NCBI GenBank assembly: GCA_028868825.1
Contig: JAGWTU010000001.1
Span: 62,001 to 126,000 of the forward strand
Direction: 5' to 3'
DNA length: 64,000 bases
Source: Burkholderiales bacterium
GTDB lineage: Bacteria > Pseudomonadota > Gammaproteobacteria > Burkholderiales > Burkholderiaceae_C
This document shows, piece by piece, positions 55,055 to 64,000 of this stretch; the first letter of the stretch is position 1, and every line of letters starts with the position of its first letter. The notes under the pieces were generated by a model, which did not search any database, was not told the origin of the DNA, and worked only from the letters and a program-made list of their open reading frames with translations. The translations under genes and the position numbers were made by a program.

Positions 55055-55528
55055 ATGACCGCCGCCCGCGAACTCCTGCGCCCCGACTACCCCTATTGCC
55101 GCGCCGTGACGACGCGCTGGGTCGACAACGACATCTACGGCCACGTCAACAACGCCGTCTATTACCAGTACTTCGACAGCGTCATCAACCGATACCTGAT
55201 CGAGGAGGGCGGGCTCGACATCCGCGGCCGCATCGTCGGCTTCATCGTGCGCAGCGAATGCGACTTCCTGAGCCCGGTGCACTATCCGGGCGATGTCGAG
55301 GTCGGTGTCGCGGTGGCGGCGCTCGGCCGCAGGTCGGTGCGCTACGCGGTCGCGCTGCTGCGCCCCGGCGAGGACGCGCCCTGCGCCCGCGGCGCGATGG
55401 TGCATGTCTTCGTCGATGTCGCCAGCGGCCGCTCGGTGCCGATACCGCCCGCGCTGCGCGAGGCGCTGCAGCGCCTCACCATTGGGCCTGCAGACGACCT
55501 TCAACGACCCGGCTCGGCCACTGCTTGA
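55055..55528 (+). CDS. 4-hydroxybenzoyl-CoA-type thioesterase
   Basis: A 157-residue hotdog-fold acyl-CoA thioesterase of the FcbC/YbgC type. The active-site segment TTRWVDNDIYGHVNNAVYYQYFDSVIN contains the catalytic aspartate region and the long helix. FIVRSECDFLSPVHYPGDVEVGVAVAALGRRSVRY follows. The ATG at 55055 is preferred; an in-frame ATG at 54995 adds 20 residues that do not look protein-like. Its 3' end overlaps the convergent Rieske gene by 53 bases. Confidence 0.88.
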   Translation: MTAARELLRPDYPYCRAVTTRWVDNDIYGHVNNAVYYQYFDSVINRYLIEEGGLDIRGRIVGFIVRSECDFLSPVHYPGDVEVGVAVAALGRRSVRYAVALLRPGEDAPCARGAMVHVFVDVASGRSVPIPPALREALQRLTIGPADDLQRPGSATA

Positions 55529-56108
55529 GGCCGCGGTCGCCGACTTTCGTGCAATCGCCGCTGGCGAGGTCGAATTCCCATTCATGCTTCGGGCAGGTGA
55601 GGCGGTCGCCCTGCAGTGCCAGGTGCGGGATGTTGGTCGTCTGGTGCGGGCAGCGGCTGTCGTAGACGCGCCATTCGCCGGCCGATCGATGGACGAACAG
55701 GCCGCGGCCGTCGCAATCGACGCGCAGGCTGGCGCCGATGGCGACGTCGGCGGCGGCCATCACGTCGTGCCACGCGGGCGCGGCGCCGGCGCCGAGCGCG
55801 CCGGGCTGGAATTCGGGCAGGTCGAGCGCGAGGATGATGTCGACGGCCCAGACGATCTTCGTCAGCCCCAGCGTCGGGAACGCCATCAGCAGCGCGTCGA
55901 GGATCTCGGCCGGCGTGCAGCCGTCGCGCAGCGCGCGTGTGAGGTACTGCTTGAAACCGCGCTCGGTCTGCGCGTCGACCTTGGTGATGACCGAGATCAG
56001 GTCGCGCGTCTTCGGGTCGAGATGCGTGCCGCATTCCTTGAGGAACGCGAAGTAATGGCCGACCGCGTCGGGGCGGGCCTTGAGGAGGTAGTTCAGCGCG
56101 TCGCTCAT
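55476..56108 (-). CDS. Carboxymuconolactone decarboxylase-like / Rieske fusion protein
   Basis: A 210-residue protein with two domains. Residues 1-95 are a carboxymuconolactone-decarboxylase/AhpD-like helical domain ([48 protein letters not shown]); only one cysteine lies in the AhpD active-site region, so peroxidase activity is unlikely. Residues 110-205 are a Rieske [2Fe-2S] domain with cluster motifs CPHQ and CPKHEWEF. It starts [14 protein letters not shown] at 56108. Such a fusion could act as a small redox protein; the partner is unknown. Confidence 0.85.
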   Translation of the reverse strand: MSDALNYLLKARPDAVGHYFAFLKECGTHLDPKTRDLISVITKVDAQTERGFKQYLTRALRDGCTPAEILDALLMAFPTLGLTKIVWAVDIILALDLPEFQPGALGAGAAPAWHDVMAAADVAIGASLRVDCDGRGLFVHRSAGEWRVYDSRCPHQTTNIPHLALQGDRLTCPKHEWEFDLASGDCTKVGDRGLKQWPSRVVEGRLQAQW

Positions 56109-56170
56109 GTTCGGGTCTCGCTGGGGGGTGCGGACCATTCTGGCATGCCGGAACGCGCCCGTTCCCTCCC

Positions 56171-56176
56171 TACAAT
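56171..56176 (+). promoter_or_regulatory. Candidate -10 box directly before surE
   Basis: A TACAAT hexamer ends seven bases before the surE ATG at 56183. Transcription from it would start at or within a base or two of the A of the ATG, giving a leaderless message. No Shine-Dalgarno is present in the few bases between, which supports this reading. Confidence 0.5.
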
Positions 56177-56182
56177 CCCGGC

Positions 56183-56953
56183 ATGCGCATCCTCATCGCC
56201 AACGACGACGGCTATCTCGCACCGGGCCTGGCCGCCCTGGTCCAGGCCTGCCGCGGGCTGGGGACCATCGACGTCATCGCGCCGGAGCAGAACGCCAGCG
56301 GCACCTCGAACGCGCTGACGCTGAACCGGCCGCTGTCGATCTTCGAGGCCCGCGGCGAGGCGGTGCAGGGCTTCCGCGTCGTCAACGGCACGCCGTCGGA
56401 CTGCGTCCATCTGGCGCTCACGGGCGTGCTCGAGCAGCGGCCCGACCTCGTCGTCTCGGGCATCAACAACGGCGCCAACATGGGCGACGACACGCTGTAT
56501 TCGGGCACCGTCGCGGCGGCGATGGAGGGCTATCTGTTCGGCATCCCGGCGATCGCCTTCTCGCAGGCCGAGAAGGGCTGGCTGCATCTCGACGCGGCGG
56601 CGGCGGCGGCGCGCGCGGTGATCGAACAGGTGCTGGCCACCCATGCGCTGGGCGCCGACCCCTGGCTGCTCAATGTCAACATTCCGAACCGCGCCGACGC
56701 GGCGACGCTGCCACGGCGGGTCACGCGGCTCGGCCGCCGCCACGCCAGCGAGGCCGTCGTGCGCCAGGTGAACCCGCGCGGCGAGACGATCTACTGGATC
56801 GGCCCGGCCGGCGACGCCCGCGTCTGCGGCGACGGCACCGACTTCCACGCCGTGGCCGAGGGCTGCGTCTCGATCACGCCGCTGCAGGTCGACCTCACCG
56901 ACCATGCGCTGCGCGCGAGCTGGGCCGAGCGCCTCGCGAGCCCCGCCGCATGA
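56183..56953 (+). CDS. surE: 5'/3'-nucleotidase SurE
   Basis: A 256-residue metal-dependent nucleotidase. The metal site starts [11 protein letters not shown]; other motifs are [56 protein letters not shown] and LNVNIPN. It dephosphorylates nucleoside monophosphates, typically under stress. The stop overlaps the pcm start (ATGA), so surE-pcm-nlpD form one operon. Confidence 0.97.
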   Translation: MRILIANDDGYLAPGLAALVQACRGLGTIDVIAPEQNASGTSNALTLNRPLSIFEARGEAVQGFRVVNGTPSDCVHLALTGVLEQRPDLVVSGINNGANMGDDTLYSGTVAAAMEGYLFGIPAIAFSQAEKGWLHLDAAAAAARAVIEQVLATHALGADPWLLNVNIPNRADAATLPRRVTRLGRRHASEAVVRQVNPRGETIYWIGPAGDARVCGDGTDFHAVAEGCVSITPLQVDLTDHALRASWAERLASPAA

Positions 56954-57780
56954 CGCGTGCGCCGCGCTTCCCGCTCGCGCTGGACCGCGTCGGCGCCGCG
57001 CCGCGCGCCAAGCCGGCCGCCGAGCTGCTGCGGCCGCAGCGCCCGCTGCAGCATGCGGCGCAGCATGCCCAGCAGCAGGCCCAGCACGAGGCCGCGGGCC
57101 GCTCGACACCGGCCGGCCTGGGCCTGGACAGCGCGGCGATGCGCGCGCGCATGGTGCAGCGGCTGCGCGCCGAGGGCCTGGCCTGCGAACCGGTGATCGT
57201 GGCCCTGGGCCGCGTCGAGCGCCACCACTTCGTCGACACCGCGCTCGCCAACCAGGCGTACGAGGACACGAGCCTGCCGATCGGCCTGGCGCAGACGATC
57301 TCCAAGCCATCGGTCGTCGCGCACATGCTGGCGCTGCTGTTCGAGGGTGCCGCGGCGCGCTCCCAGGGCCATCTGGGCTCGGTGCTCGAGATCGGCACCG
57401 GCTGCGGCTATCAGGCCGCGCTGCTGGCCGAGCTCGCGCGCAGCGTCGTTTCGATCGAGCGGCTGAAGGCCCTGCACGACAAGGCCGCCGGCCACCTGGC
57501 CGGCGTGCGCAAGGCGGGCCTGCGACTCGTCTACGGCGACGGGCGCCTGGGCCACGCGCCGCGCGCGCCTTACCACAGCATCATCGCCGCGGCGGGCGGC
57601 GACGACGTGCCGCAGGCCTGGATCGACCAGCTCGCGGTCGGTGGTCGCCTCGTCGCGCCGACCTTCGATGCCGCCAGCGGCGGCCAGCTGCTGGTGGTCA
57701 TCGATCGCGACGCCACGGGGCTGCAGCGCCGACGTCACGATGCGGTCCATTTCGTCCCTCTAAAATCCGGCGCCGCATGA
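56950..57780 (+). CDS. pcm: Protein-L-isoaspartate O-methyltransferase
   Basis: A 276-residue repair methyltransferase. The catalytic domain starts near residue 60 ([14 protein letters not shown]), with the substrate loop [16 protein letters not shown] and the SAM site [19 protein letters not shown], followed by [21 protein letters not shown]. The first 55 residues form an Ala/Gln/His-rich extension not found in short Pcm proteins but common in related betaproteobacteria. It methylates L-isoaspartate in damaged proteins. Both ends overlap neighbours by four bases. Confidence 0.95.
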   Translation: MTRAPRFPLALDRVGAAPRAKPAAELLRPQRPLQHAAQHAQQQAQHEAAGRSTPAGLGLDSAAMRARMVQRLRAEGLACEPVIVALGRVERHHFVDTALANQAYEDTSLPIGLAQTISKPSVVAHMLALLFEGAAARSQGHLGSVLEIGTGCGYQAALLAELARSVVSIERLKALHDKAAGHLAGVRKAGLRLVYGDGRLGHAPRAPYHSIIAAAGGDDVPQAWIDQLAVGGRLVAPTFDAASGGQLLVVIDRDATGLQRRRHDAVHFVPLKSGAA

Positions 57781-58679
57781 ACATTCAATCGATACCCACC
57801 CGACGCCGTCGCCTCTGGTCCTTCGCCGCGGCTGCCGGCTGCGCCGCGATGCTGTTGCTGCAAGGCTGCACCTCGACGCCGACGCGCGCGCCGGTCGAGG
57901 ACCGCAGGCCGCCGGCCATCGCCCACCCGCCGGCAGCCGCGGCCAGCGCCAGCGAACCGGCCAAGCCGCTGCCCGGCGCCGAGAACGCCGGCAAGCCGGG
58001 TTACTACACCGTCAAGCCGGGCGACACGCTGATCCGCGTGGCGCTCGAAAACGGCCAGAACTGGCGCGACATCGTGCGCTGGAATTCGCTCAGCAATCCG
58101 GATCGGATCGAGGTCGGTCAGGTGCTGCGCGTGGTTCCGCCGGGTCTCGAGCCGAATGCCAACGGCGTCCTGGTCAGGCCGGTCGCACCGGTGGGCCGCG
58201 TCGAGACACGCACGCTCGACGGCAAGCCGGTCGCCGGCGCTGCGGCGGCTTCCGCGCCGGCCAGCGCCGCCAGCGGGGCCACGGCCGCGGCGCCGCCGCG
58301 CGAGGGCGATGAGGACATCAACTGGATGTGGCCGGCGATGGGCACCATCGGCGCCGGCTTCGACGAGGCCAAGAACAAGGGCATCGACATCCTGGGCAAG
58401 GCCGGCGACCCGGTGCTCGCCGCCGCCGACGGCCGCGTCGTCTATGCCGGCGCCGGTCTGCGCGGGCTCGGCAATCTCGTCATCGTCAAGCACAACGCGT
58501 CGTTCCTCTCGGCCTACGCCCACAACCAGACCCTGCTGGTGAAGGAGGACCAGATCGTCCACCGCGGCCAGAAGATCGCCGAGATGGGCGACACCGAGGC
58601 CGACCGCGTCGAGCTGCATTTCGAGATCCGGCGCCAGGGCAAGCCGGTCGATCCGCTCAAGCTGCTGCCGCCGCGCTAG
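57777..58679 (+). CDS. nlpD: Lipoprotein NlpD, LysM and degenerate M23 domains
   Basis: A 300-residue outer-membrane lipoprotein. The lipobox LLQGC places the lipidated cysteine at 31. A Pro/Ala-rich linker leads to a LysM domain (about 76-125: [23 protein letters not shown], then [13 protein letters not shown]). The C-terminal M23 domain (about 185-300) has NKGIDI where active peptidases have H-x-x-x-D, and LHFEIR without the full H-x-H, so it is probably an amidase activator, as in E. coli NlpD. It starts in an ATGA overlap with pcm. The usual next gene, rpoS, is absent. Confidence 0.94.
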   Translation: MNIQSIPTRRRRLWSFAAAAGCAAMLLLQGCTSTPTRAPVEDRRPPAIAHPPAAAASASEPAKPLPGAENAGKPGYYTVKPGDTLIRVALENGQNWRDIVRWNSLSNPDRIEVGQVLRVVPPGLEPNANGVLVRPVAPVGRVETRTLDGKPVAGAAAASAPASAASGATAAAPPREGDEDINWMWPAMGTIGAGFDEAKNKGIDILGKAGDPVLAAADGRVVYAGAGLRGLGNLVIVKHNASFLSAYAHNQTLLVKEDQIVHRGQKIAEMGDTEADRVELHFEIRRQGKPVDPLKLLPPR

Positions 58680-58692
58680 ACCGGCGCCCCCC

Positions 58693-60036
58693 GTGAGCAG
58701 CGGCTACGAATGGCTGGAGGTCGAGTCGCTCGACCTCGAGGCCCAGGGCGTCGCACACCGCGCCGACGGCAAGGTCGTCTTCATCGAAGGCGCGCTGCCC
58801 GGCGAGCGCGTGCAGGTGCAGGTCGCGCGCAAGAAGAACCAGTGGGAGCAGGGCCAGGTCAGCGCGATCGAACGCGAGAGCTCGCAGCGCGTGCGGCCTG
58901 CATGCCCGCATTTCGGCCTCCACGCCGGGGCCTGCGGCGGCTGCAAGATGCAGCATCTGCACCCGGCCGCGCAGGTGGCCGTCAAGCAGCGCGTGCTCGA
59001 GGACAACCTCTGGCATCTGGCCAAGGTCAGGCCCGAGCGCATGCTGCGCGCGATCGAGGGGCCGGCCTGGGGCTACCGCGACCGCGCGCGGCTGTCGATG
59101 CGCCATGTCGCCAAGAAGGGCCAGGTGCTGATCGGCTTCCACGAGCGCAAGTCGCGCTACGTCGCCGACATGGCGGTCTGCCCGGTGCTGCCGCCGCGCA
59201 TCAGCGCGATGCTGCTGCCGCTGCGCGAACTCGTCACGGCGATGGACCAGCGCGACCGGCTGCCGCAGATCGAACTGGCCGCCGGCGACGGCGTCACGGC
59301 GCTCGTGCTGCGCCATCTCGAGCCGCTGAGCGCGGCCGACCAGCAGCGGCTGCGCCAATTCGGCGCTGCGCATGACGTGCAATGGTGGCTCCAGCCCAAG
59401 GGGCCGGAGAGCGTGCACCGGTTCGACGACACCGGGCCGGTGCTGGCCTACCGGCTGCCCGAATTCGGCGTCACGATGCCGTTCAAGCCGACCGATTTCA
59501 CCCAGGTCAATCCGCATATCAATCGCGTGCTGGTCGTGCGCGCGCTGGCGCTGCTCGACGTGCAGATCGACGAGCGCGTCATCGACTGGTTCTGCGGCCT
59601 CGGCAATTTCACGCTGCCGCTGGCCACGCGCGCGCGCTCGGTGCTGGGCATCGAGGGCAGCGAGGTGCTGGTCGAGCGGGCACGCGAGAACGCGATCGCC
59701 AACGGCCTGGCCGCGAAGGCGAGCTTTGCCGCGCGCAACCTGTTCGAGATCGACGCGGCGGGCCTGCAAGCGCTCGGCGACGCGCAGCGCTGGCTCGTCG
59801 ACCCGCCGCGCGAGGGCGCTTTCGCGCTCGCCAAGGCCGCCGCCGACCTGCACCAGGCGGGCGGCTGGCAAGGCCCGGCGCGCATCGTCTACGTCAGCTG
59901 CAACCCGGCCACGCTGGCCCGCGACGCCGGCTTGCTGGTGCACCAGGGCGGCTACCGCTGCGCGCTGGCCGGCGTCGTGAACATGTTCCCGCACACGGCC
60001 CACGTCGAGTCGATCGCGGTCTTCGACCGCGCCTGA
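58693..60036 (+). CDS. rlmD: 23S rRNA (uracil-1939-C5)-methyltransferase RlmD
   Basis: A 447-residue RNA methyltransferase. The N-terminal TRAM domain covers about 1-60. The iron-sulfur cluster cysteines lie in [18 protein letters not shown] and in CPVLPPR. The Rossmann domain contains [26 protein letters not shown], and the catalytic cysteine lies in [12 protein letters not shown]. The GTG start at 58693 is 13 bases after nlpD and is supported by the family N terminus. It is probably co-transcribed with surE-pcm-nlpD. Confidence 0.95.
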   Translation: MSSGYEWLEVESLDLEAQGVAHRADGKVVFIEGALPGERVQVQVARKKNQWEQGQVSAIERESSQRVRPACPHFGLHAGACGGCKMQHLHPAAQVAVKQRVLEDNLWHLAKVRPERMLRAIEGPAWGYRDRARLSMRHVAKKGQVLIGFHERKSRYVADMAVCPVLPPRISAMLLPLRELVTAMDQRDRLPQIELAAGDGVTALVLRHLEPLSAADQQRLRQFGAAHDVQWWLQPKGPESVHRFDDTGPVLAYRLPEFGVTMPFKPTDFTQVNPHINRVLVVRALALLDVQIDERVIDWFCGLGNFTLPLATRARSVLGIEGSEVLVERARENAIANGLAAKASFAARNLFEIDAAGLQALGDAQRWLVDPPREGAFALAKAAADLHQAGGWQGPARIVYVSCNPATLARDAGLLVHQGGYRCALAGVVNMFPHTAHVESIAVFDRA

Positions 60037-60043
60037 AAGAAAA

Positions 60044-60063
60044 ACGGGGCCCGCAGGCCCCGT
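60044..60063. terminator. Bidirectional hairpin between rlmD and the convergent gene
   Basis: A perfect 8-bp stem ACGGGGCC/GGCCCCGT with loop CGCA begins eight bases after the rlmD stop. It is preceded by an A run, which serves as the T tract for the minus-strand gene; on the plus strand the T tract is weak. Confidence 0.75.
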
Positions 60064-60082
60064 CGTCAGTCGGCAGCGACGT

Positions 60083-60778
60083 TCAGTCGCGTTGTCCGCC
60101 GAAGATGCCCAGCAGCGCGAGCAGGTTCGAGAACACGTTGTACAGGCTGATGTAGACGCCCAGCGTGGCGCTGATGTAGTTCGTCTCCTCGCCGTCCTGG
60201 ACGCGCTTGAGGTCGTGCAGGATGAAGAACGAGAAGATGCCGATCACCAGCACCGAGATCGTGATCATCAGCGAGCTGCTCTGGATGAAGATGTTCGCGA
60301 CCATCGCCACCAGCGCCAGGATGACGCCGATGAACATGAACTTGGCCATGCCGCTGAGGTCGCGCTTGACGACCGTCGACAGCGTCGCCATGCCGAAGAA
60401 CACGGCACCGGTACCGCCGAAGGCCAGCATGATGAGCGAGCCGCCGTTGCGGAAACCCAGCACCATCGCCAGCAGCCGCGCCAGCATCAGACCCATGAAG
60501 AACGTGAAGCCCAGCAGCAGCGGCACGCCGGCGGCCGAGTTCTTGTTCTTCTCGATCGCGAAGATCAGTCCGTAGGCCCCGATCATGAAGACCAGGAAGC
60601 TCATGCCATGGCCCAGGCGGGCCATGATGCCGGTCTCGACGCCGATCCAGGCGCCGAGCACGGTGGGAACCATCGAGAGCGCGAGCAGCCAGTAGGTATT
60701 GCGCAGGACGCGGTTGCGTTCGGCAACCAGGGTGCCGCCGGCAGCGGTGCCGGGGTAGCTCTGGATGTTGTCGTTCAT
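60083..60778 (-). CDS. Bax inhibitor-1 family membrane protein
   Basis: A 231-residue protein with seven transmembrane helices of the BI-1/YccA family. It starts MNDNIQSYPGTA at 60778, and has the VLRNTYWLLALSMVPTVLGAWIG helix, GMSFLVFMIGAYGLIFAIEKNKNS, FGGTGAVFFGMATLSTVVKRDLS and the C-terminal hairpin ISVLVIGIFSFFILHDLKR, ending in ATLGVYISLYNVFSNLLALLGIFGGQRD. Family members act as calcium leak channels or modulators of membrane proteases such as FtsH. The ATG at 60778 is preferred to an upstream one at 60838. Confidence 0.95.
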   Translation of the reverse strand: MNDNIQSYPGTAAGGTLVAERNRVLRNTYWLLALSMVPTVLGAWIGVETGIMARLGHGMSFLVFMIGAYGLIFAIEKNKNSAAGVPLLLGFTFFMGLMLARLLAMVLGFRNGGSLIMLAFGGTGAVFFGMATLSTVVKRDLSGMAKFMFIGVILALVAMVANIFIQSSSLMITISVLVIGIFSFFILHDLKRVQDGEETNYISATLGVYISLYNVFSNLLALLGIFGGQRD

Positions 60779-60891
60779 TTGGCCTCCACGAGTTGAATGA
60801 CGCGTCATTGGACGCTCGACCGCCATTCTAGGTTCCATCCGTCGGACCGGGGCGAAGACAGACCTCGCCGCGGAAGCGGTATCGTTCGGCC

Positions 60892-61296
60892 ATGAAGACC
60901 AAACCGATGCTCCAAGGGGTGGACGTGCGCGCCATCGCCGCCGCCGCCGAAGCCGAAGCCCAGCGCAACGGCTGGGCCGTGACGATCGCCATCGCCGACG
61001 ACGGCGGCCATCTGCTGTGGCTGCAGCGCCTGGACGGCGCGGCGCCGTTCTCGGCCCAGGTGGCGCCGGCGAAGGCGCGCACCGCGGCGATCGCGCGGCG
61101 CGAGACCAAGGCTTACGAGGACGTGATCAACCAGGGGCGTTATGCCTTCCTCAGCGCGCCGGTGGACGGCATGCTCGAGGGCGGCGTGCCGATCATGATC
61201 GAGGGCCAATGTGTCGGTGCGGTCGGCGTCAGCGGCGTCAAGTCGCCCGAGGATGCGCAGATCGCGCGCGCCGGCATCGCGGCGCTCGGCGTCTGA
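60892..61296 (+). CDS. GlcG/HbpS family heme-binding protein
   Basis: A 134-residue protein of the GlcG/HbpS fold, recognised by [84 protein letters not shown]. No signal peptide is present, so it is cytosolic. Some relatives bind heme or cob(I)alamin; the function here is unknown. It stands alone before carA. Confidence 0.92.
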   Translation: MKTKPMLQGVDVRAIAAAAEAEAQRNGWAVTIAIADDGGHLLWLQRLDGAAPFSAQVAPAKARTAAIARRETKAYEDVINQGRYAFLSAPVDGMLEGGVPIMIEGQCVGAVGVSGVKSPEDAQIARAGIAALGV

Positions 61297-61468
61297 CTTC
61301 GTCCGGCGGCCGCGCGCGGCAAGGGCTACAATCCGGCGGTTTACCTGCCAACACCGCAGCCCTAGCGAAACTCCGACGTCGGTTTCCCCTCGGACCCCCT
61401 TTGCAGCCCTCGATCCCTCGATAGGCGGCAAGCGGCGCTGGGAGCGTGCAAACCCCGGAGCTATTCAC

Positions 61469-62620
61469 TTGCTGCCCGTCCTGCCCCCCGCCTTGCTCGC
61501 CCTCGCAGACGGCACGATCTTCCGCGGCCATTCGGTCGGCGCACCCGGCCGCACGCTGGGTGAGGTGGTGTTCAACACCGCCATGACCGGCTACCAGGAG
61601 ATCCTGACCGATCCCAGCTACTGCCGGCAGATCGTGACCCTGACCTACCCGCATATCGGCAACGTCGGCGTCAACGACGAGGATGTCGAGGCTGACCGCG
61701 TCCACGCCGCCGGCCTCATCGTCAAGGACGTCTCGATGCGGGTCTCGAACTTCCGCGCGACGATGTCGCTGCCGCAGTACCTGCAGCGCGAAGGCGTCGT
61801 CGCCATCGCCGGCATCGACACACGGCGCCTGACGCGCGTGCTGCGTCGTACCGGGGCGCAGAACGGCTGCATCGCGACCTTCGACGCCGGCACCGAGGTC
61901 GGTGCCGAAGACGAGCGCGCTGCGGTCGAGCTCGCACGCGGCGCGCCGTCGATGACGGGGCTGGACCTCGCCCAGGTCGTCTCGACGCCGGCGAGCTACG
62001 AATGGACCGAGACCGAATGGCTGCTCGGCCGCGGCTACGCGACGCAGACCGCGCCGCTGCGCCATGTCGTGGCCTACGACTTCGGCGTCAAGCGCAACAT
62101 CCTGCGCATGCTCGCCGGCCGCGGCTGCAAGGTCACGGTCGTGCCGGCGCGCACGAGCGCCGCGGCGGCGCTGGCGCTCAAGCCCGACGGCATCTTTCTC
62201 AGCAACGGCCCCGGCGACCCCGAGGCGTGCGACTACGCCATCACCGCGGTGCGCGAACTGGTCGCCAGCGGCATCCCGACCTTCGGCATCTGCCTCGGTC
62301 ACCAGATCATGGCGCTGGCGGCGGGGGCGCGGACCTTCAAGATGAAGGCCGGCCACCATGGCGCGAATCACCCGGTGAAGGACCTCGACAGCGGCCGCGT
62401 CAGCATCACGAGCCAGAACCACGGCTTCGCGGTCGACGCGGCCTCGCTGCCGGCGAACCTGCGGGCCACCCATGTCAGCCTGTTCGACGGCACGCTGCAG
62501 GGCCTGGCGTACACCGACAAACCCGCCTTCTGCTTCCAGGGCCACCCCGAGGCGAGCCCCGGCCCGCACGACATCGGCACCCTCTTCGATCGTTTCGTGG
62601 CGCTGATGGAGAAGAACTGA
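61469..62620 (+). CDS. carA: Carbamoyl-phosphate synthase small subunit
   Basis: A 383-residue glutaminase subunit that supplies ammonia to CarB. The N-terminal domain has [37 protein letters not shown]. The class I amidotransferase domain has SNGPGDPE, the nucleophile in FGICLGHQ, and the histidine/glutamate in GHPEASPGP. The start is taken as the TTG at 61469 ([14 protein letters not shown]), with GGAG nine bases upstream, because it gives the family length and no ATG or GTG lies between it and conserved sequence. A TACAAT box occurs at 61327-61332. carB starts one base after the stop. Confidence 0.95.
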   Translation: MLPVLPPALLALADGTIFRGHSVGAPGRTLGEVVFNTAMTGYQEILTDPSYCRQIVTLTYPHIGNVGVNDEDVEADRVHAAGLIVKDVSMRVSNFRATMSLPQYLQREGVVAIAGIDTRRLTRVLRRTGAQNGCIATFDAGTEVGAEDERAAVELARGAPSMTGLDLAQVVSTPASYEWTETEWLLGRGYATQTAPLRHVVAYDFGVKRNILRMLAGRGCKVTVVPARTSAAAALALKPDGIFLSNGPGDPEACDYAITAVRELVASGIPTFGICLGHQIMALAAGARTFKMKAGHHGANHPVKDLDSGRVSITSQNHGFAVDAASLPANLRATHVSLFDGTLQGLAYTDKPAFCFQGHPEASPGPHDIGTLFDRFVALMEKN

Positions 62621-62621
62621 A

Positions 62622-64000
<1,379 letters not shown>

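Overview
The window is high-GC bacterial DNA that reads as a betaproteobacterium, most likely order Burkholderiales. The reasons are the H-NS family protein, the paired DUF4212 / VC_2705-type sodium:solute symporter genes, a PEP-CTERM sorting-signal protein, the surE-pcm-nlpD-rlmD block and the panB/panC and carA/carB pairs. The genus cannot be fixed from this sequence.

Positions 1 to about 10,960 are accessory DNA. On the minus strand at the left edge is a primase-helicase of the TOTE conflict-system type, truncated by the window. It is divergent from an H-NS-like protein with two DNA-binding domains. Next comes a group II intron whose maturase gene is broken by a 50-bp palindromic insertion with an 8-bp target duplication. 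An IS66-family element with four genes abuts it and probably interrupts it. A cluster of small unrecognised genes follows, two of which are paralogues of each other and one of which has a paralogue near position 22,600. This region ends at a tRNA-Ser(TGA) gene.

Positions 11,060 to 27,300 are mostly housekeeping: apaH, a CorC/HlyC-type membrane protein, a SapC-like protein, an M17 aminopeptidase, dusC, a PaaI-type thioesterase, a sodium:solute symporter with its DUF4212 partner, a three-gene unit of unknown function, tRNA-Thr(CGT), the formaldehyde-detoxification pair frmA-fghA, and a chemoreceptor.

Positions 27,650 to 37,190 hold a complete ebo operon (eboF-A-B-D-E-C on the minus strand). 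It continues without a gap into a membrane protein that fuses an RnfD-like core to a cysteine-rich Sel1-like tail with seven CX7C pairs, and then into a ferredoxin with one incomplete cluster motif. A convergent gene encodes a 2-oxoglutarate/Fe(II) oxygenase-like protein. Positions 37,420 to 50,050 hold an eleven-gene minus-strand operon in which every junction overlaps. It encodes a radical SAM protein with unusual cysteine spacing, a methyltransferase, a YdjY-like secreted protein, four membrane or envelope proteins, a MoxR ATPase, a DUF58 protein, a BatA-like protein and a double von Willebrand A protein. This is a MoxR/vWA envelope system with an added enzyme module.

Positions 50,680 to 53,270 carry a candidate sigma-54 promoter, a secreted protein ending in a dockerin-like calcium repeat, and a PEP-CTERM protein with a cohesin-like domain, closed by a strong terminator. 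The pair suggests a surface-anchored cohesin-dockerin complex. The rest, 53,300 to 64,000, is core: panC, panB, a thioesterase, a CMD-Rieske fusion, surE-pcm-nlpD-rlmD (with no rpoS between nlpD and rlmD), a Bax-inhibitor-1 family protein, a heme-binding GlcG/HbpS protein, carA, and the start of carB.
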